Translations under genes and position numbers: made by a program
In this document: piece after piece, positions 20,534 through 30,410 of the stretch
How positions within the stretch are numbered: position 1 is the first letter of the stretch
Layout: every line of letters starts with the position of its first letter
Notes under the pieces: generated by a model
What the model was told of the DNA's origin: nothing
Seen by the model: the letters and a program-made list of their open reading frames with translations, nothing else
Database searches by the model: none
Origin: Pusillimonas minor
GTDB lineage: Bacteria; Pseudomonadota; Gammaproteobacteria; Burkholderiales; Burkholderiaceae_B
Assembly: GCF_014237865.1 (NCBI RefSeq)
Contig: NZ_JACJUU010000009.1
Location: forward strand, 31,854-95,853
Length of the DNA stretch: 64,000 bases
Direction: 5' to 3'

Positions 20534-22800
20534 TTTTGGTCCCCCAGCGCTGTGGCCTGTTCACGACGCTTTAACACACGCCAGGCCGGCCACACCCCAA
20601 GCGCCAGCAATAACGCACCCAACCATAGCGGCCACCACACCGGTCGGTTCCATTGCGCAATACGATCGGCGCGCATGGCGGGGTCGAGCTTCAGGTACTG
20701 CAAGGTATTGCGCACCATTTGGGTGGGCTTGGCATTGGCTACCCAGGCCTGATACGCGCCGCCCGACATCGGATAAAAACCAAACATCCAGGGCATGTCT
20801 TCTTGGGCAATCTTGATCATTTCTTGTACCAGACGGTCTTTTTCGGGCCCGTCGTCGAGAAACCGCATTTGCCGAAAGAGTACGTCGTAGCGTGGGTTCT
20901 GATAATTTGAAGCGTTTTCACCGCCGGTTTTTGCCTTGGCGTTACCCCCATAAAGCAAGAACAGAAAGTTCTCGGCGTCGGGGTAATCGGCCACCCAACC
21001 CCACATGAACATCTGTGCCGTGCCCTGCCGCATTTTGTCTTGAAAACGGTTGTAATCGGTTGCCCGGATTTCCAGCTCGATATTCAGCGCCTTCAGCTGG
21101 CGACGCATCCAGTCGAGTGTGGCATTAGACCCCATGCCTGCCGACGAATCGAAGTACAGCACCAGCGGCTCGCCCGTATCGGCATGCCGCCCGTCGGGGT
21201 AGCCCGCCTCGGCCAACAACCGGCGCGCTTCGTCAAGACTACGCCGAACGGCCCGCCCGTCTTCCCACCGATAAACCTGGCTGTTCAGCCCCTGCGGCAG
21301 ACCTTGATAGCCGGCAATGCCCGGCGGCACGGGCCCGTGCGCCACCTCGCCCTGGTCGTTCAGGAATATGGAGATGAATTGCTCCCAGTTAAACGCAATA
21401 CTGATGGCCTGACGCAACTTACGGTTCTTTTCCTGCTGTTCGGGGGTATCGCCCTGCCCCACGACCGGGTCTAGCCAGTTAAAGCCCAGGTAAGTAATTT
21501 GCGCTTCGGTCGAGGCCAGCAGTTGCAACCCGTGGTCGGCATAAAGCGCGGCCTTTTCGGCCGAATCGCTGGCGGCCACACGCATGGCCACGCCATAATT
21601 GCCACCGTCGGCTTCAGGAATGTCGTAATAACCTTGCAAAAACTTGCCCATCAGCGGCACGCTTTCTTTTTCAAGGGAAAACTCGATGCGATCGATAAAA
21701 GGCGTCATTTGCCCGCAATCGGCCAACAAGCCGGCTGCCTGGTCTTTTGGCGCCCCATTGCACGGGTAGGGCTCACCCCGGAAATTGGGGTTGCGCGCCA
21801 TGACGTGACGACGATTTTGGATGGATTCAACCAGCATGTACGGGCCGGTACCCACCGGCCAGGTGTTCAGCGACAAATTGTGTTGGGCCATGCCGGGTTG
21901 ATGATAAAACCGGTCGGCCTCCCAGGGCACCGGCGCAGTGAACGTCATGGCCAGCCAGTATTTAAATTGGGGGTATTTGCCCTTGACCCGAATTTGCAGC
22001 GTGTGATCGTCGAGCGCCTTGACCCCGTCAAACCCGTGGGCGCGCAAATCAAGCCAGGCGCCATCGCCCTGATCAGCTTTCAGGGCCGCATCGGCCTGCT
22101 TCAGGCGGGCGGCGTAATCGGCAAGCCCCACAATATGAGAAGACAGCACGCCAAAAGCCGGCGACACTACGCGCGGGCTGGCCAATCGCCGAATCGCATA
22201 AACATAATCGTGCGCAGTCAGTTCGCGCGTTGCCGTCTTTTCGAAATCGGTGATGGCATAACGACCCTTCAGGCCGTCTTCGGGCAATGGCCAGTAGGCA
22301 TAACTGCCATCGACATTACGCGCAAATGCCGGATGCGGCTGAAACGCGATACCCGGCTGCAGCGCGATGTTGTAGATGCTGTAGGCAATGGTTTCGCCGG
22401 GGGCATCAGCAGGCAGAGGCTGGTCGTTGACATCGAAGTACTGCGGGCTGGCGATATCAACCGCGGTACGCGGTATCAACTGGTAGGGCCGCTTTAAGTA
22501 GTGATAGCCATACAGCGGTTCGTAAATGGCATAGGTGAACGGCGTTTCGTCGGTGGAATATGAACTTGCCGGGTCGAGATACTTGGGCGAACGCTGGGAG
22601 AACGCCGTATACAAGACGTTCTCAGACAGTTGCTGTTCGGGATACGGGCTGTTGACCGGCTGCGGCGAACAAGCGGCAAGGGCAAGCAGGCTGCCCGACA
22701 CCACAATGCGCCCGAACGCCCCCCGCAGCCACGCCAAGGCGCAAACCACCAACGGTGCGGGCCGAGCCTGCCTGCGCGAGGCACCCCACGCGGTTAACAT
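20530..22800 (-). CDS. Family 5 extracellular solute-binding protein, lipoprotein with C-terminal membrane helix
   Basis: About 756 residues from ATG 22800. The lipobox LALAAC puts a lipidated Cys near residue 44; a TTG at 22737 would give a more normal 22-residue signal. The body is an SBP_bac_5 peptide-binding fold, with SYSTDETPFTYAIYEPLYG, GTGPYMLVE, TYLGFNWLDP and FMWGWVADYPDAENFL. The end has a clear hydrophobic helix (PLWLGALLLALGVWPAW) followed by a basic tail, so the receptor may be anchored twice. It begins the SBP-YejB-YejE-YejF operon. The substrate, probably oligopeptides, is inferred. Confidence 0.88.
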   Translation of the reverse strand: MLTAWGASRRQARPAPLVVCALAWLRGAFGRIVVSGSLLALAACSPQPVNSPYPEQQLSENVLYTAFSQRSPKYLDPASSYSTDETPFTYAIYEPLYGYHYLKRPYQLIPRTAVDIASPQYFDVNDQPLPADAPGETIAYSIYNIALQPGIAFQPHPAFARNVDGSYAYWPLPEDGLKGRYAITDFEKTATRELTAHDYVYAIRRLASPRVVSPAFGVLSSHIVGLADYAARLKQADAALKADQGDGAWLDLRAHGFDGVKALDDHTLQIRVKGKYPQFKYWLAMTFTAPVPWEADRFYHQPGMAQHNLSLNTWPVGTGPYMLVESIQNRRHVMARNPNFRGEPYPCNGAPKDQAAGLLADCGQMTPFIDRIEFSLEKESVPLMGKFLQGYYDIPEADGGNYGVAMRVAASDSAEKAALYADHGLQLLASTEAQITYLGFNWLDPVVGQGDTPEQQEKNRKLRQAISIAFNWEQFISIFLNDQGEVAHGPVPPGIAGYQGLPQGLNSQVYRWEDGRAVRRSLDEARRLLAEAGYPDGRHADTGEPLVLYFDSSAGMGSNATLDWMRRQLKALNIELEIRATDYNRFQDKMRQGTAQMFMWGWVADYPDAENFLFLLYGGNAKAKTGGENASNYQNPRYDVLFRQMRFLDDGPEKDRLVQEMIKIAQEDMPWMFGFYPMSGGAYQAWVANAKPTQMVRNTLQYLKLDPAMRADRIAQWNRPVWWPLWLGALLLALGVWPAWRVLKRREQATALGDQK

Positions 22801-22824
22801 AACGACAATTGCAGGAGAGAAACC

Positions 22825-23202
22825 ATGAGTGACCGTCACCTTGTTTTATTGGCCGCCCTTTGCCTGATGACCGGCGTGGGCGCCGGCGCATTTGGCGCGC
22901 ATGGCCTGAAAGCCTGGCTGTCTGCCGATATGCTGGCGGTATGGCAAACAGCCGTACTGTATCAAATGATACATGGGCTGGGTATGCTTGGGGTTGCCGC
23001 CATCGCCCCCCACTTTGCATCAAAACTGTTGCTGGCCGCCGGCGTGGTCATGTTTGCCGGCGTCGTGATTTTCAGCGGCAGCCTTTATATACTGGCACTG
23101 ACCGGCATACGGGCGCTAGGCGCCATTACCCCCATTGGCGGCGTTGCATTTATAGCTGCATGGGTTATGGTTGCCCTTGCGGCATGGCGCTTTCGTCGCT
23201 AA
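22825..23202 (+). CDS. DUF423 family small membrane protein
   Basis: The 125-residue protein has four hydrophobic helices and the family motif GAFGAHGLKAWL near the N-terminus, then YQMIHGLGMLG and FSGSLYILALTG. DUF423 (YgdD-like) proteins are widespread inner-membrane proteins of unknown role. GGAG is placed well before ATG 22825. It is divergent from the peptide-binding protein, leaving only 24 nt between starts, and is followed 41 nt later by the deaminase gene. Confidence 0.88.
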   Translation: MSDRHLVLLAALCLMTGVGAGAFGAHGLKAWLSADMLAVWQTAVLYQMIHGLGMLGVAAIAPHFASKLLLAAGVVMFAGVVIFSGSLYILALTGIRALGAITPIGGVAFIAAWVMVALAAWRFRR

Positions 23203-23228
23203 ACGCCCGGTTTTTTAAAACACGATAA

Positions 23229-24272
<1,044 letters not shown>

Positions 24273-24285
24273 GGGTTGCGGCACT

Positions 24286-24314
24286 CCGGCGCAGGGCACA
24301 CAGCCCTGTGCCGG
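24286..24314. terminator. Strong hairpin between convergent deaminase and SulP genes
   Basis: Twelve base pairs with one G-T pair (24286-24297 with 24303-24314) enclose an ACACA loop. No T run follows on either strand, so intrinsic termination is uncertain. Confidence 0.4.
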
Positions 24315-24329
24315 GCCGCCTTACCTTTG

Positions 24330-26060
24330 TCAGGCCGGCCCCTCACCCGCGGGCCGGTCTTCATCCCAGTCTGTCCAGGGCACGCCGTTTTCTTCAAGAT
24401 ACCCGTTCACGGCCTGCCCGAGCGTCGGAAAAAAATGATCTTGCTCAAACCTTGAAAATACCCCCAGTGCTTTCAAGTCGTCTTTGACCGGGTCTTTCAT
24501 TTCGGCAAATGCCAGCACAATCCCTTGGGCGTCCAGTCTTTCTTTCAGTTCAGACAACACATCGGCCGCCGTCACATCGACACTGGTTACAGGTTCGGCG
24601 GCAACGACCAGCCAACGCGTCGGTGTGGGCGCCGACTGAATGGCGTCGAGCACGCGGGTAGAGAACAATTCGGCATTGGCGAAAAACAAGGGTGCATCCC
24701 AGCGAAACAACACCAAGCCCGGAATGCGTCGCCCTTGCGGATACCGGGTGATGTCGTGATAGCCCTTCAAGCCGTCAACACGCGACAAAATGGCGGAATA
24801 AGGGCGCCAGCTTTCCCACACAAAAGCCACCAATGCAATAACAACCGCCAGCCCTATCCCCTCGATGGTACCCACGACAATCACTCCCGCCGAGCACCCG
24901 ACCGAAAGCCAGAACTCGGCCGGCCGCATGCGGTAGATACGCACCAGGCTTTTCAGGTCAATCAAGCCGACCATCGATGCAATCACCACCGCAGCCAGCA
25001 CCGCATCGGGCAAGGTCTTGAGCAGATCGGGCCCATAAACAATCAACAACAAAACGACGACGGCACCCACGACGCAAGCCAACTGGGTTTTGGCGCCGGC
25101 GGCATCGGCAACCGGGGTTCGAGATGCACTGCTGCTGATCGGAAAGCCCTGAAAAAAGCCCGTGGCCAAATTGGCCGCGCCAAGGCCAATCATTTCTTTG
25201 TCCGGGTTGACCTGATCACCGGTTTTCATGGCGTACGTGCGCGACAGCACGCTGGTTTCTGAAAAGGCCAGCACGGCCGCAACGGCACCGCCAATAGCCA
25301 CCTGAAACAGATCGGTCAGCGGGATAAGGGGGACGGTGAATGACGGAAAGCCCTGGGGCAACGCGCCCAGAACGGCAACCCCGTGCTGGTCGAGACTGAA
25401 CACGCCCGCCACCAGCATGGCCGCCAGCACGGCCACCAAAATGCCTGAAATACGCCGGTTATGACGCAGCAAAGCAATAAGCGCCAATGCCCCGCCCCCA
25501 ATGGCCAGCGTGGGCCAATGCGTTTTACCTTCGGCGACCCCCGCAACAAAGCCAATGAACTTGCCGATGACGTCGTTGGCGTCGACAGTAAACCCGAACA
25601 GCGTGGGGGCCTGACTAACCATGACCACGACCGCAATGCCGTTCATGTAGCCGTAGCGTATGGGTTTGGACAACAGGTCGGTGACGAAACCGAGCTTGAT
25701 GAAGCCGGCCAGCAATGAGGTAATACCTGCGGCAATGGCCATGGCACCCGCTAACGCCACGGCCTTGGCCGGGTCTCCCCCCGACAAAGGGACCACCACG
25801 GCAAAAATGACCGCAGCCAGCGCAGAATCGGGCCCTAACACCAGAATACGGCTGGGCCCGAACAAGGCGTATGCAAACAGCGGGATGATGGTGGCATACA
25901 AGCCGTAAACGCCCGGCAAACCCGCCGCCACCGAATACGCAATACCGACCGGTACCAAAATTGTTACCAGCACCAGGCCGGCGACGATGTCGTCTTTAAG
26001 CCAGGCCCGGTTGTAGTGCATTAATACATGCAGCCCGGGCATGAAGCGTTCTACGCGCAT
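24330..26060 (-). CDS. SulP-family anion permease with C-terminal STAS domain
   Basis: From ATG 26060 the protein has 576 residues. The membrane part opens with WLKDDIVAGLVLVTILVPVGIAYS and has LYATIIPLFAYALFGPSRILVLGPDSA, both SulP signatures, and about 10-12 helices. The last 130 residues form a STAS domain (LVLFRWDAPLFFANAELF, then VTSVDVTAADVLSEL). SulP carriers take up sulfate, bicarbonate or other anions; the substrate here is not shown. The start is 2 nt after the SLC13-type gene stop, so the two transporters are co-expressed. Confidence 0.9.
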   Translation of the reverse strand: MRVERFMPGLHVLMHYNRAWLKDDIVAGLVLVTILVPVGIAYSVAAGLPGVYGLYATIIPLFAYALFGPSRILVLGPDSALAAVIFAVVVPLSGGDPAKAVALAGAMAIAAGITSLLAGFIKLGFVTDLLSKPIRYGYMNGIAVVVMVSQAPTLFGFTVDANDVIGKFIGFVAGVAEGKTHWPTLAIGGGALALIALLRHNRRISGILVAVLAAMLVAGVFSLDQHGVAVLGALPQGFPSFTVPLIPLTDLFQVAIGGAVAAVLAFSETSVLSRTYAMKTGDQVNPDKEMIGLGAANLATGFFQGFPISSSASRTPVADAAGAKTQLACVVGAVVVLLLIVYGPDLLKTLPDAVLAAVVIASMVGLIDLKSLVRIYRMRPAEFWLSVGCSAGVIVVGTIEGIGLAVVIALVAFVWESWRPYSAILSRVDGLKGYHDITRYPQGRRIPGLVLFRWDAPLFFANAELFSTRVLDAIQSAPTPTRWLVVAAEPVTSVDVTAADVLSELKERLDAQGIVLAFAEMKDPVKDDLKALGVFSRFEQDHFFPTLGQAVNGYLEENGVPWTDWDEDRPAGEGPA

Positions 26061-26062
26061 AG

Positions 26063-27955
26063 TTACCCTTTTAACGGCCAAACCCACAACAACAGCGGCA
26101 CCGCCGTTGCAACAACCAGGATATCGAGCGGCAAGCCCATCCGCCAGTAATCGCCAAACCGGAAGCCGCCGGGCCCCAAAATAAGGGTGTTGTTCTGGTG
26201 ACCGATAGGTGTCATGAATGCGCACGAAGCGCCAATGGCCACCGCCATCAAGAAGGTATCGGGGTTGACGCCCAATTGCTGGGCAGCGCCCAGCGCAATA
26301 GGCGCCAACACCGCGGCAGTTGCCGCGTTATTCATCAGGTCAGTCAGGATCATCGTCGTCATGAACACCACCACCAGCGCAATTACGGCATCGCCCCGCG
26401 CCAGATGATCGAGCAAGAACCCTGCGACTACCCCGGCCGCCCCGGTGGTTTGCATGGCGCCCGCCACCGGCAACAGCATGGCCAGCAGCACAATGACCGG
26501 CCAATCGACCTGCTCGTATACCGAGCGCAAAGACACAGTGCGAAACACCATGGACGCCAGCACACCGGCGGCAAAGGCAATGGCCGCCGACACCCACCCC
26601 GACGCGGCCGCCATCACCGCCAGACCCATGATGACGGAAGACAAGATGGCATTGCGTTTATCGGGGATGCGTACATTGCGCTGGGCCAACGGCACGGCGC
26701 CCATGGCCCCGGCGAAACTGCCCAGGGCTTCGGGTGGGCCCTGCAGCAACAGCAGATCACCCGCGCGCAGTTTCAAGGTTCTAAGACGGGTGGTCAGCCG
26801 CTGCCCCTGACGAGACACTGCCAGCAAATTAATGCCATAGCGGGTTCGAAGCAACAGATCGCTGGCCGAACGATTGACCAAGTCGGAAGTGGGCAACACG
26901 GCCAGCTCTTGCAAGACAAACTCTTCGGGACGTTCAGCGGGCTCTTCTTCGGGTTGATCGACCGGATTGTCTTGGGCCGGACCTTTACCCGCTTTGCTGG
27001 CCGCAAGATTCCGACCGGCGTCGGTCTCATCTGCCTGTGGCTCATCTTCGTCGTCTACCTGATTGGACTGAGCCTCTTCAAGCACCAACCCGAATCGAGA
27101 CAGGACATCGGCCAGGCGCTCGGCATCAGTTTCAATCACCAGAATATCGTTGGCACGCACAACCCGTGCGGCGCTAGGTGCCATCATGCGAACCTCGTTG
27201 CGCACCAGCCCGATAATCTGGGCATCCAGCTCGTCAAACTCGGTATCGAGCTCGCGCAAGGATTTGCCGGCCAGTCTGCTTTCTTCAGGCACTCGGGCTT
27301 CGGTCATGTAGGCCTCGGTTTCGAAACCCTCGATACCGGCTTTCTCGCGAACCGGAACCAAACGCCAACCCAGTAAGGCAATAAACATAACCCCGACAAC
27401 CGTAACCCCTACCCCTACCGGCGTGAAGTCGAACATACTGAAAGTACCCAGCCCGGCCGAATCGCGAAAACCCGAAATAATAAGGTTGGGCGGCGTACCG
27501 ATAAGGGTGGTGGTGCCGCCCAGAATTGAGCCAAACGCCAGCGGCATGAGCACCTGACCGGGCGCCAACGAAAGGCGACCGGCTACCTGAATGGCCACCG
27601 GCATGAGCAAGGCCAACGCACCCACGTTATTCATAAAGCCAGACAAGAAAGCGGCCAAGGCGGTAAGCGCGGCAATACTGAGCATGGGACCGGCTTTGGC
27701 GGGCAACAAGGTCGACGTCAAGACATTGACCGCACCGGACGACTGCAAGGCACTGCTTAGCACCAGCACACAGGCAACTGTCACCACGGCCGTATGCCCG
27801 AAGCCGGCAAATGCTTCGGATGGATTGACCAGGCCGGTAAACACGCATGCCAGCATTGCGCCGGTGGCAACCATATCGTGGCGCCAACGCCCCCACAAAA
27901 ACAGGCCGATGGTCACAAGCAAAATAGACAGAATCAGGGTTTGGTCTAGAGTCAT
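26063..27955 (-). CDS. SLC13-family anion permease with two RCK_C domains
   Basis: The 630-residue protein has two membrane halves flanking a central soluble region (about 200-420). The first half has FMNNVGALALLMPVA and GTTTLIGTPPNLIISG and the second MNNAATAAVLAPIALG, the paired SNT-like substrate motifs of divalent anion:Na+ symporters. The soluble part contains two RCK_C (TrkA-C) modules: SLRELDTEFDELDAQIIGLVR, then YGINLLAVSRQGQRL. An acidic, low-complexity linker separates them (about 280-340). The architecture is known from sulfate transporters such as SAC1/SLT relatives. It is the first gene of a two-gene unit with SulP. Confidence 0.9.
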   Translation of the reverse strand: MTLDQTLILSILLVTIGLFLWGRWRHDMVATGAMLACVFTGLVNPSEAFAGFGHTAVVTVACVLVLSSALQSSGAVNVLTSTLLPAKAGPMLSIAALTALAAFLSGFMNNVGALALLMPVAIQVAGRLSLAPGQVLMPLAFGSILGGTTTLIGTPPNLIISGFRDSAGLGTFSMFDFTPVGVGVTVVGVMFIALLGWRLVPVREKAGIEGFETEAYMTEARVPEESRLAGKSLRELDTEFDELDAQIIGLVRNEVRMMAPSAARVVRANDILVIETDAERLADVLSRFGLVLEEAQSNQVDDEDEPQADETDAGRNLAASKAGKGPAQDNPVDQPEEEPAERPEEFVLQELAVLPTSDLVNRSASDLLLRTRYGINLLAVSRQGQRLTTRLRTLKLRAGDLLLLQGPPEALGSFAGAMGAVPLAQRNVRIPDKRNAILSSVIMGLAVMAAASGWVSAAIAFAAGVLASMVFRTVSLRSVYEQVDWPVIVLLAMLLPVAGAMQTTGAAGVVAGFLLDHLARGDAVIALVVVFMTTMILTDLMNNAATAAVLAPIALGAAQQLGVNPDTFLMAVAIGASCAFMTPIGHQNNTLILGPGGFRFGDYWRMGLPLDILVVATAVPLLLWVWPLKG

Positions 27956-28048
27956 GGTGCGCCTTGCCGCCCCGGGCGAGTCCGGAGTATGGCCGTCACT
28001 ATACCTTGGGTTTGTGCTATTTTTAAGGCTCGAATAAAGGAGCTACAG

Positions 28049-28336
28049 ATGTCAAATGAAGGCTATCACGAACCCGTATCCGAACTCAGCAACGAAACAC
28101 GCGACATGCATCGCGCCATCGTATCGCTCATGGAAGAGCTTGAGGCTGTCGACTGGTACAACCAGCGCGTCGACGCCTGTAAAGACCCCGAACTCAAGGC
28201 CATTCTGGAACACAACCGCGACGAAGAAAAAGAGCATGCGGCCATGACACTGGAATGGATTCGCCGCCGCGACCCCGTTTTTGACAAAGAGCTACGCGAC
28301 TGGCTGTTTACCGATAAAAAGCTGGACCACCACTAA
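28049..28336 (+). CDS. Encapsulated-ferritin-like (EncFtn) protein without targeting tail
   Basis: From ATG 28049 (AAAGGAG at 28036-28042) the product has 95 residues. It closely resembles the EncFtn family exemplified by Rhodospirillum rubrum Rru_A0973. Shared segments include HRAIVS, MEELEAVDWY, HNRDEEKEHAAMTLEW and a matching start. The expected iron and ferroxidase residues are present: E29, E30, E32, W36, Y37, E60 and H63. EncFtn forms an annular decamer that oxidises Fe(II) inside encapsulin shells. Here the protein stops soon after helix 2 (WLFTDKKLDHH) with no encapsulation peptide, and no shell gene is adjacent. An upstream in-frame start at 27989 lacks family support. Confidence 0.88.
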   Translation: MSNEGYHEPVSELSNETRDMHRAIVSLMEELEAVDWYNQRVDACKDPELKAILEHNRDEEKEHAAMTLEWIRRRDPVFDKELRDWLFTDKKLDHH

Positions 28337-28353
28337 CCCGAAACAACGCCGGC

Positions 28354-29481
28354 TTAACGGCGCAAAATATCGGCATTAACGCGGTTAATGTCGTTGTGAC
28401 CGCAAAATGCCATGGTCAGGTCAAGTTCTTTGGCCATAATTTCAAGGCAACGGGTAACGCCGGCTTCGCCGGCGGCACCCAGGCCGTACAAAAACGACCG
28501 CCCTATCATGGTGCCTTTTGCCCCCAGGGCTATGGCACGCAATACGTCTTGCCCCGACCTGATCCCGCTGTCCATCCAGACCTCGGTCTGGTTGCCGACG
28601 GCACTGACAATTTCGGGCAAGACTTCAATGGGTGACGGCGCGCCGTCAAGCTGGCGACCGCCATGGTTGGAGACAACGATGGCATCGGCACCGGCATCGG
28701 CCGCAGCCTGGGCGTCTTCGACTTCCATGACGCCTTTAAGCACCAGTTTGCCGCCCCAAAGGTCTTTGATGCGTTTGACGTCATCCCAGTTCAGGCGAGG
28801 GTCGAATTGCTCGGCTGTCCAGGCGCCAAGTGATGACACATCGGTAACGCCTTTGGCGTGACCCACGATATTGCGGAAGGTGCGACGCCGGGTTTGCGCC
28901 ATGCCCAGACACCAATGCGGCTTGGTGGCCAGGTTTAACAGATTGCGCAGGGTGGGTTTTGGCGGTGCGGTCAGACCGTTCTTGATGTCGTTGTGACGCT
29001 GACCCATAACCTGAAGGTCAAGGGTCACCACCAGCGCAGAACACTGTGCCGCCTTCGCGCGCTGAATGAGACTTTTCATGAAATCTTTGTCACGCATGAC
29101 GTACAGCTGAAACCAGAATGGTGCCTGGGTAAATTCGGCCACGTCTTCAATGGAGCAGATGCTCATTGTGGACAGCGTAAACGGAATACCGAATTTGTTG
29201 GCAGCGCGGGCGGCCAGCATCTCGCCGTCGGCATGCAACATGCCGGTCAACCCGGTGGGCGCAATGGCAACAGGCATGGCAACGTCCCGGCCCAGCATGG
29301 TGCTGCGAATATTGCGGTGTTCAATATCAACGGCCACCCGCTGACGAAACTTGATGCGCTGAAGATCGGCTTCGTTGGCGTGCAATGTGCTTTCTGTCCA
29401 GGACCCGGCGGCGACATATTCGTAGAACATGCGGGGGACGCGACGCCTGGCGGCGCGATGCAGGTCTTCGATGCAGGTCAT
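28354..29481 (-). CDS. lldD: FMN-dependent alpha-hydroxy-acid dehydrogenase, probably L-lactate dehydrogenase
   Basis: About 375 residues with the FMN-oxidase fold. Visible family motifs are RRRVPRMFYEYVAAGSWTE, AIAPTGLTGMLHADGE, LVVTLDLQVMGQRHNDI, the active-site VSNHGGRQLDG with catalytic His and Arg, and DSGIRSGQDVLRAIALGAK. Members oxidise L-lactate to pyruvate at the membrane or act on related 2-hydroxyacids. The start is uncertain. ATG 29481 fits homologue length, but a TTG at 29499 is preceded by a better ribosome site (GGGGGAT), giving 381 residues. It is convergent with the EncFtn-like gene, 17 nt apart. Confidence 0.88.
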   Translation of the reverse strand: MTCIEDLHRAARRRVPRMFYEYVAAGSWTESTLHANEADLQRIKFRQRVAVDIEHRNIRSTMLGRDVAMPVAIAPTGLTGMLHADGEMLAARAANKFGIPFTLSTMSICSIEDVAEFTQAPFWFQLYVMRDKDFMKSLIQRAKAAQCSALVVTLDLQVMGQRHNDIKNGLTAPPKPTLRNLLNLATKPHWCLGMAQTRRRTFRNIVGHAKGVTDVSSLGAWTAEQFDPRLNWDDVKRIKDLWGGKLVLKGVMEVEDAQAAADAGADAIVVSNHGGRQLDGAPSPIEVLPEIVSAVGNQTEVWMDSGIRSGQDVLRAIALGAKGTMIGRSFLYGLGAAGEAGVTRCLEIMAKELDLTMAFCGHNDINRVNADILRR

Positions 29482-29780
29482 TTTTGATAGGTTGGTCAAG
29501 GTTGATCCCCCGATATTGTTTTGATGCACAAGACCGCGGTGCGGGTGCCTGTGTTCTGGGTTTTGTTCGATGGGGGCAATTATAGGAAGGAAGGGATTTG
29601 AATGCGGGGGATGCAAATTATTTTGCCGGGTTGACGCACAAGGCTGATTTTTTTGTTATAGTTGCGCCCTTCGCGAAACTTCTGTGTTCAAAAGACACAG
29701 GCCGGGAAATAAAAACAAAAAATTTTCTGGCTTTTGCATGACACCGCAAAAAAGTTATGTTATAGTTTCGCTTCTTTACA
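29482..29780. other. Leader region upstream of lldD and tRNA-Arg
   Basis: The 299-bp gap holds the divergent promoters of lldD and the tRNA. Two similar blocks, TATAGT followed by GCGCCCTTC at 29657 and by TTCGCTTC at 29761, look like stringent-type -10/discriminator elements on the plus strand. No gene-sized frame was convincing. Confidence 0.4.
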
Positions 29781-29857
29781 GCGGCTGTAGCTCAGTTGGA
29801 TAGAGTACTTGGCTACGAACCAAGGGGTCGTGGGTTCGAATCCTGCCAGCCGCGCCA
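29781..29857 (+). tRNA. tRNA-Arg (anticodon ACG)
   Basis: A complete 77-nt cloverleaf: acceptor GCGGCTG (29781-29787) pairs with CAGCCGC (29847-29853), discriminator G, encoded CCA at 29855-29857. The anticodon stem CTTGG/CCAAG encloses CTACGAA, anticodon ACG at 29815-29817, and the T arm contains GGGTTCGAATCC. ACG is normally edited to ICG and reads CGU, CGC and CGA. Confidence 0.98.
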
Positions 29858-29862
29858 TATTT

Positions 29863-29893
29863 AAAAGGGCCTTCCTTCGGGAAGGCCCTTTTT
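29863..29893 (+). terminator. Rho-independent terminator of tRNA-Arg
   Basis: AGGGCCTTCC (29866-29875) and GGAAGGCCCT (29880-29889) form a perfect stem around a stable TTCG tetraloop, followed by a T run, just after the tRNA. Confidence 0.93.
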
Positions 29894-30018
29894 CTTTGTG
29901 AGCGCCCCATTCTGGCTCGGCTCTACCCCATTCTCGGGGTGCAGTTCATATCGGGGAAACGCGTTCACCAGGCACAGTTAATCACACCGTTCCAAGCGCT
30001 TGTCTGAGTGTACAAACC

Positions 30019-30231
30019 GGGCCTTTTCAAAACCTGGGTCTGGCCAGGCATCGCATGGCCCCTACGGGGCTACCCGGCGTAAAGACCTTGCCCGCGGCGG
30101 GCGCGGAACTCGTGGGCTCGACCCAATGGGTCGAAAACGCCCACTCAAACAGCCGCGCCCTTGCCTCCACGGTCAAAGCCTTCCCGCCGGCATGCTCAAA
30201 GCCTAACCAGACCCAGGTTTTGAAAAGGCCC
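30019..30231 (+). repeat. Structured repeat, copy A (candidate structured RNA or mobile element)
   Basis: The element is bounded by a perfect 25-bp inverted repeat (30019-30043 and 30207-30231). Inside, GGC-ATC-GCATG (30047-30057) faces CATGC-TCAAA-GCC (30191-30203), leaving loop ATC opposite TCAAA. GCCCC/GGGGC forms a hairpin at 30058-30070. A long arm has GGGCGCGG (30099-30106) with CCGCGCCC (30153-30160), loop AACTC opposite TCAAACAG, GTGGG with CCCAC, then CGACCCA/TGGGTCG joined to AAAAC. Copies B and C keep the pairing and most loop bases but differ in stem sequence. No target-site duplication is visible. The region between the tRNA terminator and 30411 otherwise holds nothing I can support. 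Confidence 0.8.
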
Positions 30232-30410
30232 TGGAGCTTGCCGAGGACAGGGGCTCAAATTTTCGACGATCGAACCCAGTGATTAACTAGATTACTATGC
30301 AGCAAACTTTGCGCGTTTTTAGCTTTTCGTGTGTGTTAGCAAAAACCCCTGCAAACAGAAAGCCACCTACTAAAACAGCAAACTCTTCACGCATCCACTG
30401 AACCTCCGGA

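Noticed and set aside
29781..30231. tRNA-Arg as an integration site for an island
   Set aside because: No duplicated tRNA 3' end and no integrase gene were found downstream within the window.
30000..30282. Small plus-strand frames inside copy A
   Set aside because: Copy B yields a partly similar peptide only because the DNA is repeated. Changes between copies follow base pairing, not codons.
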